DNA of 64,000 nucleotides. It comes from Rhizobium sp. FKL33. Lineage in GTDB: Bacteria; Pseudomonadota; Alphaproteobacteria; Rhizobiales; Rhizobiaceae. Below are positions 34,948-43,426 of this stretch, piece by piece. The position numbers were made by a program, and so were the translations under genes. Location of the stretch: positions 22,037 to 86,036 of the forward strand of contig NZ_STFX01000036.1 of the NCBI RefSeq assembly GCF_005222915.1, given 5' to 3'. The notes below the pieces were generated by a model that saw nothing but the letters and a program-made list of their open reading frames with translations, was not told the origin of the DNA and did not search any database. Every line of letters begins with the position of its first letter. The first letter of the stretch is position 1.

Positions 34948-35703
34948 ATGTCAGAACGACGGTTCGCCTGCACGGCGTGCGGACTCTGCTGCAATGGGCT
35001 CGTCCCCCTGACCGTGCGGGAGGCCGTCGACATGGCCGATCGCTTTCCGCTCGCAATGATGATCACGCCCGTCAAACCCGGGACGCGTGGCCAGTCAGTC
35101 CTGGAGAAGATCGGAGCTAGTGTCATCTTGCCGCCGAAGAAGCGCATGCAATTGCTCGTGTCGCCCGTATCCTTCGTGCCTCCGTCCATGCCTTGCCCGC
35201 AGCTCACGCCGGACAATCTGTGCGGCATCCATGCGACCAAGCCCATCCGCTGTCGCACGATGCCGTTCTACGCCTACAAGGACGAGGAGTTCCAAGCCGA
35301 TCTCCTTCAGCCAAGGGGTGGCTGGCTGTGTGACATCTCGGATGCCGCGCCAGTCGTGTATCGCAATCAGCACATCGTTGATCGCGAAGACTTCGATATC
35401 GAGCGTAGCGAACTTATGGATCAGGGGCAGGCGATCCGGCGCTACGTCGACCTGCTGTTGAAGCATTCCCCCGTGATGACCGCCAGAGTGGCAAAAGCTG
35501 CCGGAACGACACCGATGGGGCGTGTCGTCGCGAGCTTCGTCTCTTATCTTCGATATGACCGCAATCTCGACCTCAGTGCTTTCGCCCGGGCTCAGCAGCC
35601 TGTGCTTCAGGACTGGCTGGAGCGCACTGGAGGCAGTGCCAAGGCGGCCGAGTTCAGCAATTACTACAGGGAGGCGTCGGCCGAACTGCAGCGCTATCTA
35701 TAA
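34948..35703 (+). CDS. YkgJ-family cysteine cluster protein
   Basis: The 251-residue product has the YkgJ pattern of metal- or Fe-S-binding cysteines: FACTACGLCCNGL at the N-terminus, then MPCPQLTPDNLCGIH and IRCRTMPF. The C-terminal half (about residues 145-251) is helical and unassigned. Its function is unknown. It is 2 bp downstream of the YchJ-like gene. Confidence 0.85.
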   Translation: MSERRFACTACGLCCNGLVPLTVREAVDMADRFPLAMMITPVKPGTRGQSVLEKIGASVILPPKKRMQLLVSPVSFVPPSMPCPQLTPDNLCGIHATKPIRCRTMPFYAYKDEEFQADLLQPRGGWLCDISDAAPVVYRNQHIVDREDFDIERSELMDQGQAIRRYVDLLLKHSPVMTARVAKAAGTTPMGRVVASFVSYLRYDRNLDLSAFARAQQPVLQDWLERTGGSAKAAEFSNYYREASAELQRYL

Positions 35704-35706
35704 CGC

Positions 35707-35737
35707 AAAAACCTGGCCCACCATGAAAGGGCCAGGT
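35707..35737 (-). terminator. Hairpin terminator at the end of convergent operons
   Basis: ACCTGGCCC (35711-35719) pairs with GGGCCAGGT (35729-35737). Read on the minus strand the stem is followed by TTTTT, so it fits termination of the minus-strand VWA/TerD transcript. The stem also lies just after the stop of the plus-strand YkgJ-like gene. Confidence 0.65.
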
Positions 35738-35873
35738 CCGCGGCGTGGCAAATACGCGCCACACACTCTCGGGAGATTTTCGAAGGGCCGGCTTTCAAAT
35801 GAACCCTCAATACAAACCGTATTGGCACGACACCCTATCTCAAGCTGTTCCCGGGGAAACACGCTGACTGGGG

Positions 35874-36653
35874 TCAAGGATGGTCGTCGTCCTCATCTTC
35901 ATGTTCATGTTTGAGCCACGAGCACAATTCGGCGGGCAGGAGCTTCTCATAGGCGTCGTCGCTGCCCACAAAGCTGCCGAGGTCCTCGACGCTGACGAAG
36001 CCGACATTGGGGAACGCCTCCGCGGCCTTCCTGAGGAATGTGAAGTCGCTCGGACCGATGCCCACCATGATGTAATAGATTTGGGATTCGGCATGCTCGG
36101 CCTGTTCCAGCAGGTTCCACGCATTCTCGATGTCGGAGTTCTCGCCATCAGTGAGGAAATAGTTGATCGCCGGAATGCCCGACCGCGTTTCCTCGCCGAG
36201 AACATCGCGTTTCCTGCCGAAGATCATGCCAAGAAACCCTTTGGGTTCATGGACTTCGAGCAGGCCATAGGTGAGCAGATTGGACCGGATGACCGGGCCG
36301 TAGTTCGTGCCGCCCCAGAGGATGCCGTCCAGGCCGCGGTTGTCCGTGATCTCGCGCCGGACATAGTCTTTGTAATTGTATGCGGTCGCCTGTGTGATCG
36401 CGGCCATGTTGGCGTCGCCCGAAAACACCCATGTGTCGATCCGGCCGTCGTCGTCGAAATAGAGTGCGACGGGAAGGACGCGTTCCAGCGCCGACTGGAC
36501 GATCCCGTTCGAGAACAGGTTCTGCATCGATCCCGACACGTCGATGTTGAGGCCAACCTGGGCGGGGATGCGCTCGTGGATGCCCTGCTTCTGCAGAACG
36601 AAGCCCACGCGGCGGACTTCCTCTTCCGGCTTCTCAAGTCTGAAGGTCGTCAT
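35874..36653 (-). CDS. VWA-domain protein of the TerF/TerY type
   Basis: The product has about 259 residues. It starts MTTFRLEKP, has a von Willebrand A domain with an intact MIDAS (DVSGSMQ) and continues through TDGENSDIENAWNLL and MVGIGPSDFTFLRKAAEAFP. An acidic/His tail (HEHEDEDDDHP) ends it. This matches VWA proteins encoded with TerD. ATG 36653 has ACAGGA at better spacing than ATG 36662. It lies 42 bp after the TerD-like gene. The pair may bind divalent cations in stress response. Confidence 0.87.
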   Translation of the reverse strand: MTTFRLEKPEEEVRRVGFVLQKQGIHERIPAQVGLNIDVSGSMQNLFSNGIVQSALERVLPVALYFDDDGRIDTWVFSGDANMAAITQATAYNYKDYVRREITDNRGLDGILWGGTNYGPVIRSNLLTYGLLEVHEPKGFLGMIFGRKRDVLGEETRSGIPAINYFLTDGENSDIENAWNLLEQAEHAESQIYYIMVGIGPSDFTFLRKAAEAFPNVGFVSVEDLGSFVGSDDAYEKLLPAELCSWLKHEHEDEDDDHP

Positions 36654-36695
36654 TCGGTTCATCCTGTCAATGTGAGTTGAGGGGGATTCGGACGT

Positions 36696-37376
36696 TTAGC
36701 GGAGGTAGGCTTCGATGACCTCGCCGAGGCCTTCGCTGGTCGCCGCCCCGACGGCCTGGAATTCCCAGGAGCCATCAGACTGTTTGAGGAACGAGGCGAC
36801 ATGGATCGTCGTCTTGCCGGCGAATTCCTGCGTCAGCTGGTAGCGGCACAGCTCGACGTCGGCCATGTCGCAGACTTCGATATAGGCGTTTTTCACTCCC
36901 CCGAAATCCTGCCGCTTCTTGTCTGCGTCGTGGATTGTGCCCCATACCGCCAGTTCCACGACATCGGACGGCAGCTTTGCCAGCACGATCTTGAATTCTT
37001 CGCGGAAACCCTCGTCATGATGGCCACCGTCGCCATCATCATCGGCCTCCACCACGCCGCGCCCGGTGCGGTCGTCTCGCTGGTGCCACATCGAACCGTC
37101 GTCAGTCTCGAACGAGCCGTCAGGCCGCTTGTTCAGGGAACCGTCGAGATTGCCGGGCCCCCGCACGAAGGCATAGCAGAGGGCATGGGAGCCGAAGTTG
37201 TAGAGCCGGGCCCGAGTGCGGTCGCCGCCGGTATGGATCAGCGCGAAGCAGTGGACGTCGAGATCGAAAGTGGGGCCGCCCTCCTCGGGCGATTCCCAGA
37301 CGAGGCCCGAGTGGACAAGCTGGATGTCCTTTTTGATCCGAAACGATTGGCCTTTGGTGAGATTGAATGTCGCCAC
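36696..37376 (-). CDS. terD: TerD-family calcium-binding stress protein
   Basis: The 226-residue product carries the TerD signature (FDLDVHCFAL; VWGTIHDADKKRQDFGGVKN; DVELCRYQL). An acidic insertion (VEADDDGDGGHHDEGFRE) contributes the usual Ca2+-binding acidic region. Only TerD and one VWA protein are present, without terABCE. This reduced pair is seen in many proteobacteria, and its role in tellurite resistance is not assured. Confidence 0.87.
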   Translation of the reverse strand: MATFNLTKGQSFRIKKDIQLVHSGLVWESPEEGGPTFDLDVHCFALIHTGGDRTRARLYNFGSHALCYAFVRGPGNLDGSLNKRPDGSFETDDGSMWHQRDDRTGRGVVEADDDGDGGHHDEGFREEFKIVLAKLPSDVVELAVWGTIHDADKKRQDFGGVKNAYIEVCDMADVELCRYQLTQEFAGKTTIHVASFLKQSDGSWEFQAVGAATSEGLGEVIEAYLR

Positions 37377-37518
37377 GAGGTTGTCACTCCTGTCCTTGTT
37401 CGACGCCGTGGAATGGGGCGTCCGCCACGCATGTCGTCGCCCCCTCCAAACAACGAGTCATCCCTAGCGAATATTCGTGTCGGTTCGATGGACCCGATAT
37501 CGATGGCCGTGCCTAAGG

Positions 37519-37851
37519 CTAGGACGTGCAGCCACCCGATCGACTGGCTGACGCAATAGCCTGAAGCTCGCCTTTTGCCGAGGCGATGTCCTTCTCCTTG
37601 TCACCGCCTCGGATGCTGGCCATCGGGATATGGACAGCCCACATCGCATCCCGGTCTTCCTGGGCCGTGGCGCGCTGCCGCGCTTCCAGCTCAGTCAGGG
37701 CTTGTTGCCTTTCCATCTGCAGCGCCGCCAACTCAACGCAGCTCTTTCGGATATAGGGATCGACCGGAACTGCGGTGGCGACAATGTCCTCCGGCGGTTT
37801 GGCGCAGGCCGTCAGGAGGAGGACAATGGGAATCAAGGCGCGCTTCATCAT
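37519..37851 (-). CDS. Small lipoprotein, last gene of the Zn-ATPase/SCO/Dsb operon
   Basis: The 110-residue product (ATG 37851, or 37848) has a lipobox (LIPIVLLLTAC) and a helical mature domain with two more cysteines (RKSCVELAAL and SGGCTS). Only 5 bp separate it from the DsbA-like gene. No family is recognised. It may be a substrate or partner of the Dsb proteins. Confidence 0.7.
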   Translation of the reverse strand: MMKRALIPIVLLLTACAKPPEDIVATAVPVDPYIRKSCVELAALQMERQQALTELEARQRATAQEDRDAMWAVHIPMASIRGGDKEKDIASAKGELQAIASASRSGGCTS

Positions 37852-37856
37852 GGACC

Positions 37857-38528
37857 TCACGTCTTAGAGCCGCTGCGGGCAGCTTCGACCTGGCGCTTGA
37901 CCAATGTCCTGAAGCCCTCTTCGCTGAAATCGATCAATGGCGCTCCGTTGACGAAGAACGTGGGAGTCTGTTCAACCTTGTTCGCGGCGACATCGGCGGC
38001 GTCCTGTTTGAGGATGGCGTCGATTTCCGGCGTGACGCTGTCGAGCCTGGCCTGCATGCCCTCGACTTTCTGACCATGCGCGATTTCCCAGGCCTTCTTG
38101 ATATCCGGAGCGCCGTGGGCTGCCCATAGTTCTTGGTTATCGAAGAGCGCCGCGAGAACCTCTTCGAACTTGCCTTGCTTGCGCGAGGCCTCAATGATCC
38201 TGACCGCATCGTCCGATCCCTGATGAAAAGCGGCATATCGGACGACAAGGCGAACATCGTCAGGATATTGCGCCAGGACGTCTTTGACGATCGGGAAGAA
38301 TGCGCGGCACGCTTCGCATGACGGATCGAGAAATTCGACGATGGTGACCGGGGCGTCGACCTTTCCAATTACGGGCGAATGAGCTCTCACAAGGGAAGTT
38401 TCAGCAGCCGAAGTGGTAGCGGACGTAGGTGTTTGAAGCATCCTGACATAGGCATATATGTATCCGCCCACCACGAAGGTCAAAATCGCGGCGACTGCCA
38501 CGACGAACACCAGGAGACGCCTGTTCAT
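37857..38528 (-). CDS. Membrane-anchored DsbA/BdbD-type thiol oxidase
   Basis: The 223-residue product has an N-terminal anchor (LLVFVVAVAAILTFVVGGYI) and a thioredoxin-fold DSBA domain with CEAC active site (DPSCEACRAFF) and cis-proline (VEQTPTFFVNG). It should oxidise or isomerise disulfides in the periplasm, working with the DsbB upstream, whose stop overlaps its start by 4 bp. ATG 38528 is chosen for the overlap; the longer reading to 38657 lies inside dsbB. Confidence 0.9.
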   Translation of the reverse strand: MNRRLLVFVVAVAAILTFVVGGYIYAYVRMLQTPTSATTSAAETSLVRAHSPVIGKVDAPVTIVEFLDPSCEACRAFFPIVKDVLAQYPDDVRLVVRYAAFHQGSDDAVRIIEASRKQGKFEEVLAALFDNQELWAAHGAPDIKKAWEIAHGQKVEGMQARLDSVTPEIDAILKQDAADVAANKVEQTPTFFVNGAPLIDFSEEGFRTLVKRQVEAARSGSKT

Positions 38529-38965
38529 GAGTGGTTCCTTTGATGAGTGAGGGCCAACAGGCCCAGAATGGCGGCGAAGGCTGCCAGCGAAAGCAAGGGG
38601 ATGGGCAGGCCCAGAATGGTCATTGCCGCGTCGGAGCATGATGGCCCCTTGCCACATGGTTTGAGCGCCTCGGCGATGAAACCGAAATAGAGAAGGCTGT
38701 GATAGGCGGCGATCAAGAAGCCGACCAGGGCGAGAGGGCCGGCATAAAGCCAGACACGGGTGTCGTCGCGAAACGAGGCTATGCCCAACACGATGGCGAG
38801 GGGGAACATGAACACACGCTGATACCAGCAGAGTACACAGGGCGTCTGCCCCATGACCTCACCGATGAACAGTGCCCCCAAGGTCGCCGCGAGCGCGACC
38901 ATCCACGCCGCGAAGAGCGGTCCCCACGCGCTGGCGGTCTTTGGTGTCTGCTTCACACCGTTCAT
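38525..38965 (-). CDS. dsbB: DsbB/BdbC-type disulfide formation protein
   Basis: The 146-residue product has four membrane helices, the CVLC quinone-linked cysteine pair (GQTPCVLCWYQRVFMFPL) and the second periplasmic pair (KPCGKGPSCSDAA). It reoxidises the DsbA-like partner and passes electrons to quinone. Four-bp overlaps join it to both neighbours. Confidence 0.92.
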   Translation of the reverse strand: MNGVKQTPKTASAWGPLFAAWMVALAATLGALFIGEVMGQTPCVLCWYQRVFMFPLAIVLGIASFRDDTRVWLYAGPLALVGFLIAAYHSLLYFGFIAEALKPCGKGPSCSDAAMTILGLPIPLLSLAAFAAILGLLALTHQRNHS

Positions 38966-39147
38966 GTTGCCGCCAAGGCTTCGATTGCGGGCTCCTCGAC
39001 AAGCGTCGTCTTCTTCGCGGGCGGTTGCTCCTTGAGCACATGGCTGAAGCTGAGCGCGAAGACGATCGCGACAAAGAGGACCAGAAGGATCACAGTGACC
39101 CTGTTGCGCATTTGCTGGCGTTCGCGGACTTCATTGTCGGTGGGCAT
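38962..39147 (-). CDS. Small single-span membrane protein
   Basis: The 61-residue product (ATG 39147) has a charged N-terminus (NEVRERQQMRNR) and one membrane helix (VTVILLVLFVAIVFALSFSH). It resembles small proteins found in cytochrome oxidase assembly clusters, which fits its SCO neighbour. It overlaps the upstream lipoprotein by 17 bp and dsbB by 4 bp. Confidence 0.65.
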   Translation of the reverse strand: MPTDNEVRERQQMRNRVTVILLVLFVAIVFALSFSHVLKEQPPAKKTTLVEEPAIEALAAT

Positions 39148-39322
39148 CTGATGCTCTCCATGTGGTGTAGGCGACTTGCGCGGAGGCCGCCGAATATTCG
39201 GCATTCGGGTCAAGGTTGGACTCGGAGCAGCCTCCCATCGCCAGCGTCATGCCGAACACTGCTCCGGCGGCCAGCGCCCGAAAGCTGCTTATTGTCGTGG
39301 GTCCCACGGTCGGCCAAGTCAT
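39131..39322 (-). CDS. Very small lipoprotein
   Basis: The 63-residue product has a lipobox (GMTLAMGGC) and a short mature tail of about 30 residues. It overlaps the upstream PCu(A)C-like gene by 4 bp and the downstream membrane protein by 17 bp. The tight packing supports it as a real gene; its function is unknown. Confidence 0.55.
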   Translation of the reverse strand: MTWPTVGPTTISSFRALAAGAVFGMTLAMGGCSESNLDPNAEYSAASAQVAYTTWRASDAHRQ

Positions 39323-39852
39323 GGCTTGTTCGGTGACGGATGGTGATGGTCGGTCAATGACGTATCATCGGCGATGAAGCGCGCTTGCAGCGAGGCGGAC
39401 GACCCGTCATCAAAACGGACGGTGATCTTGGGGCTCTCGATGGCTTTGGTGCCGTTCAAGAGCAGGAACACCGTATCGATATCCATGTGAAGTTCGGATT
39501 TCGACGGCACCGTCACAACGGACGCGTCCAGCATGGAACGCACGACGTCGTCACTGACACGTTTGGCGAGCTCCGCTTTGCCGAAGGCTTCGACCTCGAT
39601 CGAACGGATGACCTTATCCGAGGAGGACCCGTTCCAGATCGTCAGGTAGCCTGCAAAGCCATCCGACCCGAATGGAACGAATTCGGCGTGCTCGACGAGC
39701 ACAGAGCCTTCGTACTCTGAAGACTGGCTATGGACATCCTGAGTGGAGGCGGTCACGGCCGAGGCTATGAGCGTGAACACCAAGGTCGCGGCGGCAAGGC
39801 GCATCGGCTTCGTGTCGGTCCCAGTGTCGTGCAAGGTGGTCCTCTGCTTCAA
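39319..39852 (-). CDS. PCu(A)C-like exported protein lacking copper ligands
   Basis: The 177-residue product (ATG 39852 overlaps the SCO stop by 4 bp) has a signal peptide around LAAATLVFTLIASAVTA. It keeps the PCu(A)C fold pattern (FAGYLTIWNGSSSDKVIRSI; VTVPSKSELHMDID; VFLLLNGTKA). The copper-binding HxM before LLNG, expected from its paralog two genes upstream, is replaced by VFL. It may therefore bind copper differently or act structurally. It ends with a His cluster (DHHHPSP). Confidence 0.7.
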   Translation of the reverse strand: MKQRTTLHDTGTDTKPMRLAAATLVFTLIASAVTASTQDVHSQSSEYEGSVLVEHAEFVPFGSDGFAGYLTIWNGSSSDKVIRSIEVEAFGKAELAKRVSDDVVRSMLDASVVTVPSKSELHMDIDTVFLLLNGTKAIESPKITVRFDDGSSASLQARFIADDTSLTDHHHPSPNKP

Positions 39853-40502
39853 TTCGCCCTCGCCGCAGGTGGATTTTCGTTGCTGGAGACATGTGTCGGG
39901 GCCGTATGGGCGAGCATGATCAGTTTCTTGACCTGCGCATCCCGGCTGTCATGCATGTCGAGCGTGCCCTGCAAGGTCCCGTCGGCTTTGACCAACCTGA
40001 CGCCCGCGCTGTGATCCATAGTGTAGTCTCCGCCCTCGGTTGGCACCTTCTTGAAGGAGGCCGCGAAGGCCTTGGCTGCCAATCTGGTGGCGTCGACGTC
40101 GCCGCGAAGGGCGATGATCCGTGCATCGAATGCGGTCATGTATTGGCGCAGGGACTCGGCGCTGTCCCGCTCGGGATCGACGGTTATGAAGATGGGCGTG
40201 AGTTCATTGGCAGCTTCGCCCATCTCCTTCAGCAAGGAGGTCAGTTCGGCCAATGTCGTCGGGCAGATTTCCGGGCAGTGGGTGAAGCCGAAGAACACGG
40301 CAAGCGGGCGACCCGCGATGTTCGCCTTCGAGAAATCCCGTCCATCGAGTGTCTTCAAATTGAAGTCGCCGATCTCCAGCCCTGATTGGGCGGTAATCTC
40401 GTTCCTCGATACGGTGGGAAGCCGGACATAGATCGACAGGCTAAGGACGACCACAGCCGCAACCACATAAATCGGCAGCAGGCGTCGAAAGCGAGGAGTC
40501 AT
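39849..40502 (-). CDS. SCO1/SenC-family copper chaperone or thiol reductase
   Basis: The 217-residue product has an N-terminal membrane anchor (LLPIYVVAAVVVLSLSIYV) and a SCO thioredoxin fold with CPEICP (FGFTHCPEICPTTLAEL) and the distal His (YTMDHSAGV). The CxxxC plus His set binds Cu(I)/Cu(II) for CuA assembly or acts in redox protection. Overlaps of 4 bp join it to the PCu(A)C genes on both sides. No cytochrome oxidase gene is present in the window. Confidence 0.92.
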   Translation of the reverse strand: MTPRFRRLLPIYVVAAVVVLSLSIYVRLPTVSRNEITAQSGLEIGDFNLKTLDGRDFSKANIAGRPLAVFFGFTHCPEICPTTLAELTSLLKEMGEAANELTPIFITVDPERDSAESLRQYMTAFDARIIALRGDVDATRLAAKAFAASFKKVPTEGGDYTMDHSAGVRLVKADGTLQGTLDMHDSRDAQVKKLIMLAHTAPTHVSSNENPPAARAN

Positions 40503-40981
40503 TGCATGTGGTCCTGATGCTCGTTGGCCACCTCTGGCGGCGAACGCGCCACTACGAGCTCGACGTCAAACCGTCCCGCCTTCTCGAAGGTCAATGTAAG
40601 CGGGATTTTCTCACCTTCCCCCGGGCGGGACTTCGGATTGAGCAGCATGAGATGAAGATCACCTGGCTCGAATTCGACGGTTTGGCCCGGCGGGATCGCA
40701 ACGCCATCCGTCACCTGCCGCATGGTCGCGATACCATCGTTGATCGCCGACGCATGGATTTGGACGTTGTCGCTTATCGGGGATGAGACCGCGATGAGGC
40801 GGTCGGGTTCAACACCACTGTTGGTGATGGACAAATAGCCTCCGAGCACCGGAGCGCCTGGAGGCGCAACACGGGACCACGCTCTCTTGATCTCCAGGTC
40901 TGCCGCGCACGCCTCCTGGACGACCGACGATAGCGAGGCGGCCGCAAAGATCAGAAGGAATGCGACGAGGCGGCCGATCAT
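40499..40981 (-). CDS. PCu(A)C periplasmic copper chaperone
   Basis: The 160-residue product has a signal peptide ending near EACA-ADLE and the PCu(A)C copper motif: histidine and methionine in IHASAINDGIATM, then HLM in GDLHLMLLNP. The C-terminus (NEHQDHMQ) adds extra His/Met ligands. It passes Cu(I) to oxidase subunits or SCO. It overlaps zntA by 4 bp (ATGA), an unusual partner for a Cu chaperone. Confidence 0.92.
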   Translation of the reverse strand: MIGRLVAFLLIFAAASLSSVVQEACAADLEIKRAWSRVAPPGAPVLGGYLSITNSGVEPDRLIAVSSPISDNVQIHASAINDGIATMRQVTDGVAIPPGQTVEFEPGDLHLMLLNPKSRPGEGEKIPLTLTFEKAGRFDVELVVARSPPEVANEHQDHMQ

Positions 40982-43269
40982 TCGGTCTCACCTCCTAGCT
41001 TCGGCGACAGCAGGCGCAGGGCATTCATGGTGACGAGCACCGTCGCTCCGGTGTCGGCTAGGATCGCAGGCCACAGCCCGGTTACGCCAATGACCGTGGT
41101 CACGAGGAATACGGCCTTCAGGCCGAGCGCGATGGTGATGTTCTGCGTGATGTTGGACATGGTATTCTTCGACAGCCGGATCATACGCGAGATGTCGCGG
41201 ACACGGCCATGCAGGACGGCGGCATCCGCGGTCTCAAGTGCAACGTCCGTGCCGCCCCCCATGGCGATGCCGATGTCGGCCGCGGCGAGTGCAGGCGCGT
41301 CGTTGATACCGTCGCCGACCTTTGCCACGACCATGCCCTTCGCGCGTAGTTCGCCGACGATCTTCTGCTTGTCCTCCGGCAGGAGCTCGGCACGGACATC
41401 GTCCATCCCAAGCTGCGCGCCGATCGCCTTGGCGGTGCGGCTGTTGTCGCCTGTAAGCATGACAGTCTGAATGCCAAGCTCCTTGAGCGCCTTGAGCCCA
41501 TCCTTGGCGTCCGGCCGAGGCTCATCACGCATAGCGATAGCTCCGGCCACCTCCTGGCCCGCGAGAAGCACGGACACCGTCTTGCCGTCGTCGTTCAGCA
41601 GCCGGATGAGCTCCTTGAAGTCTGACGAAATCGTGGCGATTTCCGCTGCCGCTTGAGGTGATCCGAGGAATATGGAAGTGCCGTCGACCATCGCGGTGAC
41701 GCCTTTGCCCCCGATCGCCTTCGATTCCGAGGCCGAGGCAGCCTGCACTTTGGCTTCCTCGGCCTTAGCCAGGATCGCCAGAGCCAACGGGTGACTGGAG
41801 CCCGTTTCCAAAGCTGCGGCAAGTCCCAGGACTTCGCTTTCGCTACGGCTCAGGGAGATGATGTCGGTGACCTTGGGTTTCCCCTCGGTAAGTGTCCCCG
41901 TCTTGTCGAGTGCGATGGCCGTGATCTTGCCAAGGCCCTCCAGGACCGCGCCACCCTTGAGCAGAAGGCCGCGTCGCGCGCCAGCCGAAAGCGACGCCGC
42001 GATTGCAGCCGGCGTCGAGATCACCAAGGCACAGGGGCAGCCGATCAGAAGGACGGCGAGGCCTTTGTAGACCCATTCAGACCATGACGCGCCCGACACG
42101 AGTGGCGGCAGAACGGCGACAAGCGCGCCGACGGCCAGCACTCCGGGCGTGTAGTATTTGGAGAAGCGATCAATGAACCGCTCCGTGGGGCTCTTGGACT
42201 CCTGCGCTTCTTCGACGAGCTTCACGACCCGCGCGATCGTGTTGTCGGCGGCGGCGGCGGTGACGCGGACCTTGAGGACTGCTTCGCCATTGATGGTCCC
42301 TGCGAAGACGTCATCGTCCTTTGCCCTACGCACTGGAACGCTCTCGCCTGTCACAGGCGCTTCATTCACCGCGCTAGCGCCATCGACAATGGTGCCATCC
42401 GCCGGAATCCGGTCGCCGGGCCTCACCACGATGATGGCTCCGATTTGGAGAGTATCGGCTTGCACTTCCTGCGTCTTGCCGTTCTCCTCGATCAGCGCGG
42501 TCGTGGGAACGAGCTTCGTCAACGACTGGATGCTGGCGCGGGCGCGTCCGGCGGCTATGCCTTCCAGCAATTCGCCGACCAGGAACAGGAATACCACGGC
42601 GGCCGCTTCCTCGCTCGCATTGATGATGACAGCGCCGACGGCCGCGATGGTCATCAGGGTCTCGATGGTGAAGGGAATCCCCGCCAACGCGGCAGCCAGC
42701 GCACGTTTGGCGATCGGGATAAGTCCGACCAGCATCGCGACGGCAAAGGCGTATTTGTCGATAGACGGGATGAAGTGGCCGACCAAATAGGCGACGACAA
42801 GTGCCGCGCCGCTCGCGAGAGTCAGAAGGGCCTTCCTGGATTTCCACCAGGGGCCGTCGGAGGGGCCATGATCATGCCCATGCAGGCCAAGACTCTCTTC
42901 GGTCTTGTCGCCGTGATCGTGCTTGTCATGGGAATGATCGTGGCCTTCATGATTGTGGTCGTGATCGTGGCCCTCATGGTCATGATCATGCCCCTCATGC
43001 GAATGGTCGCTGTGGGCAGGAGTGCTCTTCGGCGTCTTGTCCGAACTTTCCTTCGGCGCGACGCCATAGCCGAGCTTCTTGACCGTCCGCTCGACGGCTT
43101 CGAGGTTCTCCTCGCCGACGAAGTCCACCGTCATCGTGCCTGCGGTAGAGGAAACGGAGACGTCATTTATGCCAGGCAGCTTGCGGACGGCGGTGTCGAT
43201 CTTCGCGGCACAGCTTGCGCAATCCATGCCGTCGACGCGGTAGCGCTTCTTGCTAGATGCATTCGCCAT
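40978..43269 (-). CDS. zntA: Zn/Cd-exporting P1B-2 ATPase
   Basis: The 763-residue product has one N-terminal HMA domain (DGMDCASC) and then a long His/Asp-rich stretch (about residues 85-135). Core motifs follow: [34 protein letters not shown] and [10 protein letters not shown]. The last helix carries LADTGATVLVTMNALRLL, whose DTG aspartate is the P1B-2 signature for Zn2+/Cd2+/Pb2+. It is the first gene of a nine-gene operon with copper-chaperone and Dsb genes, under a ZntR-type promoter. Metal specificity is by motif and regulator type. Confidence 0.94.
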   Translation of the reverse strand: MANASSKKRYRVDGMDCASCAAKIDTAVRKLPGINDVSVSSTAGTMTVDFVGEENLEAVERTVKKLGYGVAPKESSDKTPKSTPAHSDHSHEGHDHDHEGHDHDHNHEGHDHSHDKHDHGDKTEESLGLHGHDHGPSDGPWWKSRKALLTLASGAALVVAYLVGHFIPSIDKYAFAVAMLVGLIPIAKRALAAALAGIPFTIETLMTIAAVGAVIINASEEAAAVVFLFLVGELLEGIAAGRARASIQSLTKLVPTTALIEENGKTQEVQADTLQIGAIIVVRPGDRIPADGTIVDGASAVNEAPVTGESVPVRRAKDDDVFAGTINGEAVLKVRVTAAAADNTIARVVKLVEEAQESKSPTERFIDRFSKYYTPGVLAVGALVAVLPPLVSGASWSEWVYKGLAVLLIGCPCALVISTPAAIAASLSAGARRGLLLKGGAVLEGLGKITAIALDKTGTLTEGKPKVTDIISLSRSESEVLGLAAALETGSSHPLALAILAKAEEAKVQAASASESKAIGGKGVTAMVDGTSIFLGSPQAAAEIATISSDFKELIRLLNDDGKTVSVLLAGQEVAGAIAMRDEPRPDAKDGLKALKELGIQTVMLTGDNSRTAKAIGAQLGMDDVRAELLPEDKQKIVGELRAKGMVVAKVGDGINDAPALAAADIGIAMGGGTDVALETADAAVLHGRVRDISRMIRLSKNTMSNITQNITIALGLKAVFLVTTVIGVTGLWPAILADTGATVLVTMNALRLLSPKLGGETE

Positions 43270-43297
43270 GATGGTACTCCCCAGGATGATTCATGTT

Positions 43298-43328
43298 GGC
43301 CTACACCCTCTAGCGGCTAGAGGAGCAA
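43298..43328 (-). promoter_or_regulatory. ZntR-type promoter and operator of the zntA operon
   Basis: CCTCTAGC-G-GCTAGAGG (43307-43323) is a perfect 8-bp inverted repeat. On the minus strand TTGCTC (43328-43323) and TAGGCC (43303-43298) flank it with about 19-20 bp between, the elongated spacing of MerR-family promoters. The cognate regulator gene diverges about 100 bp away. Confidence 0.8.
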
Positions 43329-43426
43329 GCGGTATTTTCATCGATCGGGTAATTTTCTTGGTGCGTGCGTCGGGCTTGAATTCGCCTTGAACGGTCGCCA
43401 TGCTCAAGGGACTAGAGGAGAGAGAC

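Noticed and set aside
36696..37376. Full tellurite-resistance (ter) operon
   Set aside because: Only a TerD protein and one VWA protein are present; terA, terB, terC and terE are absent.
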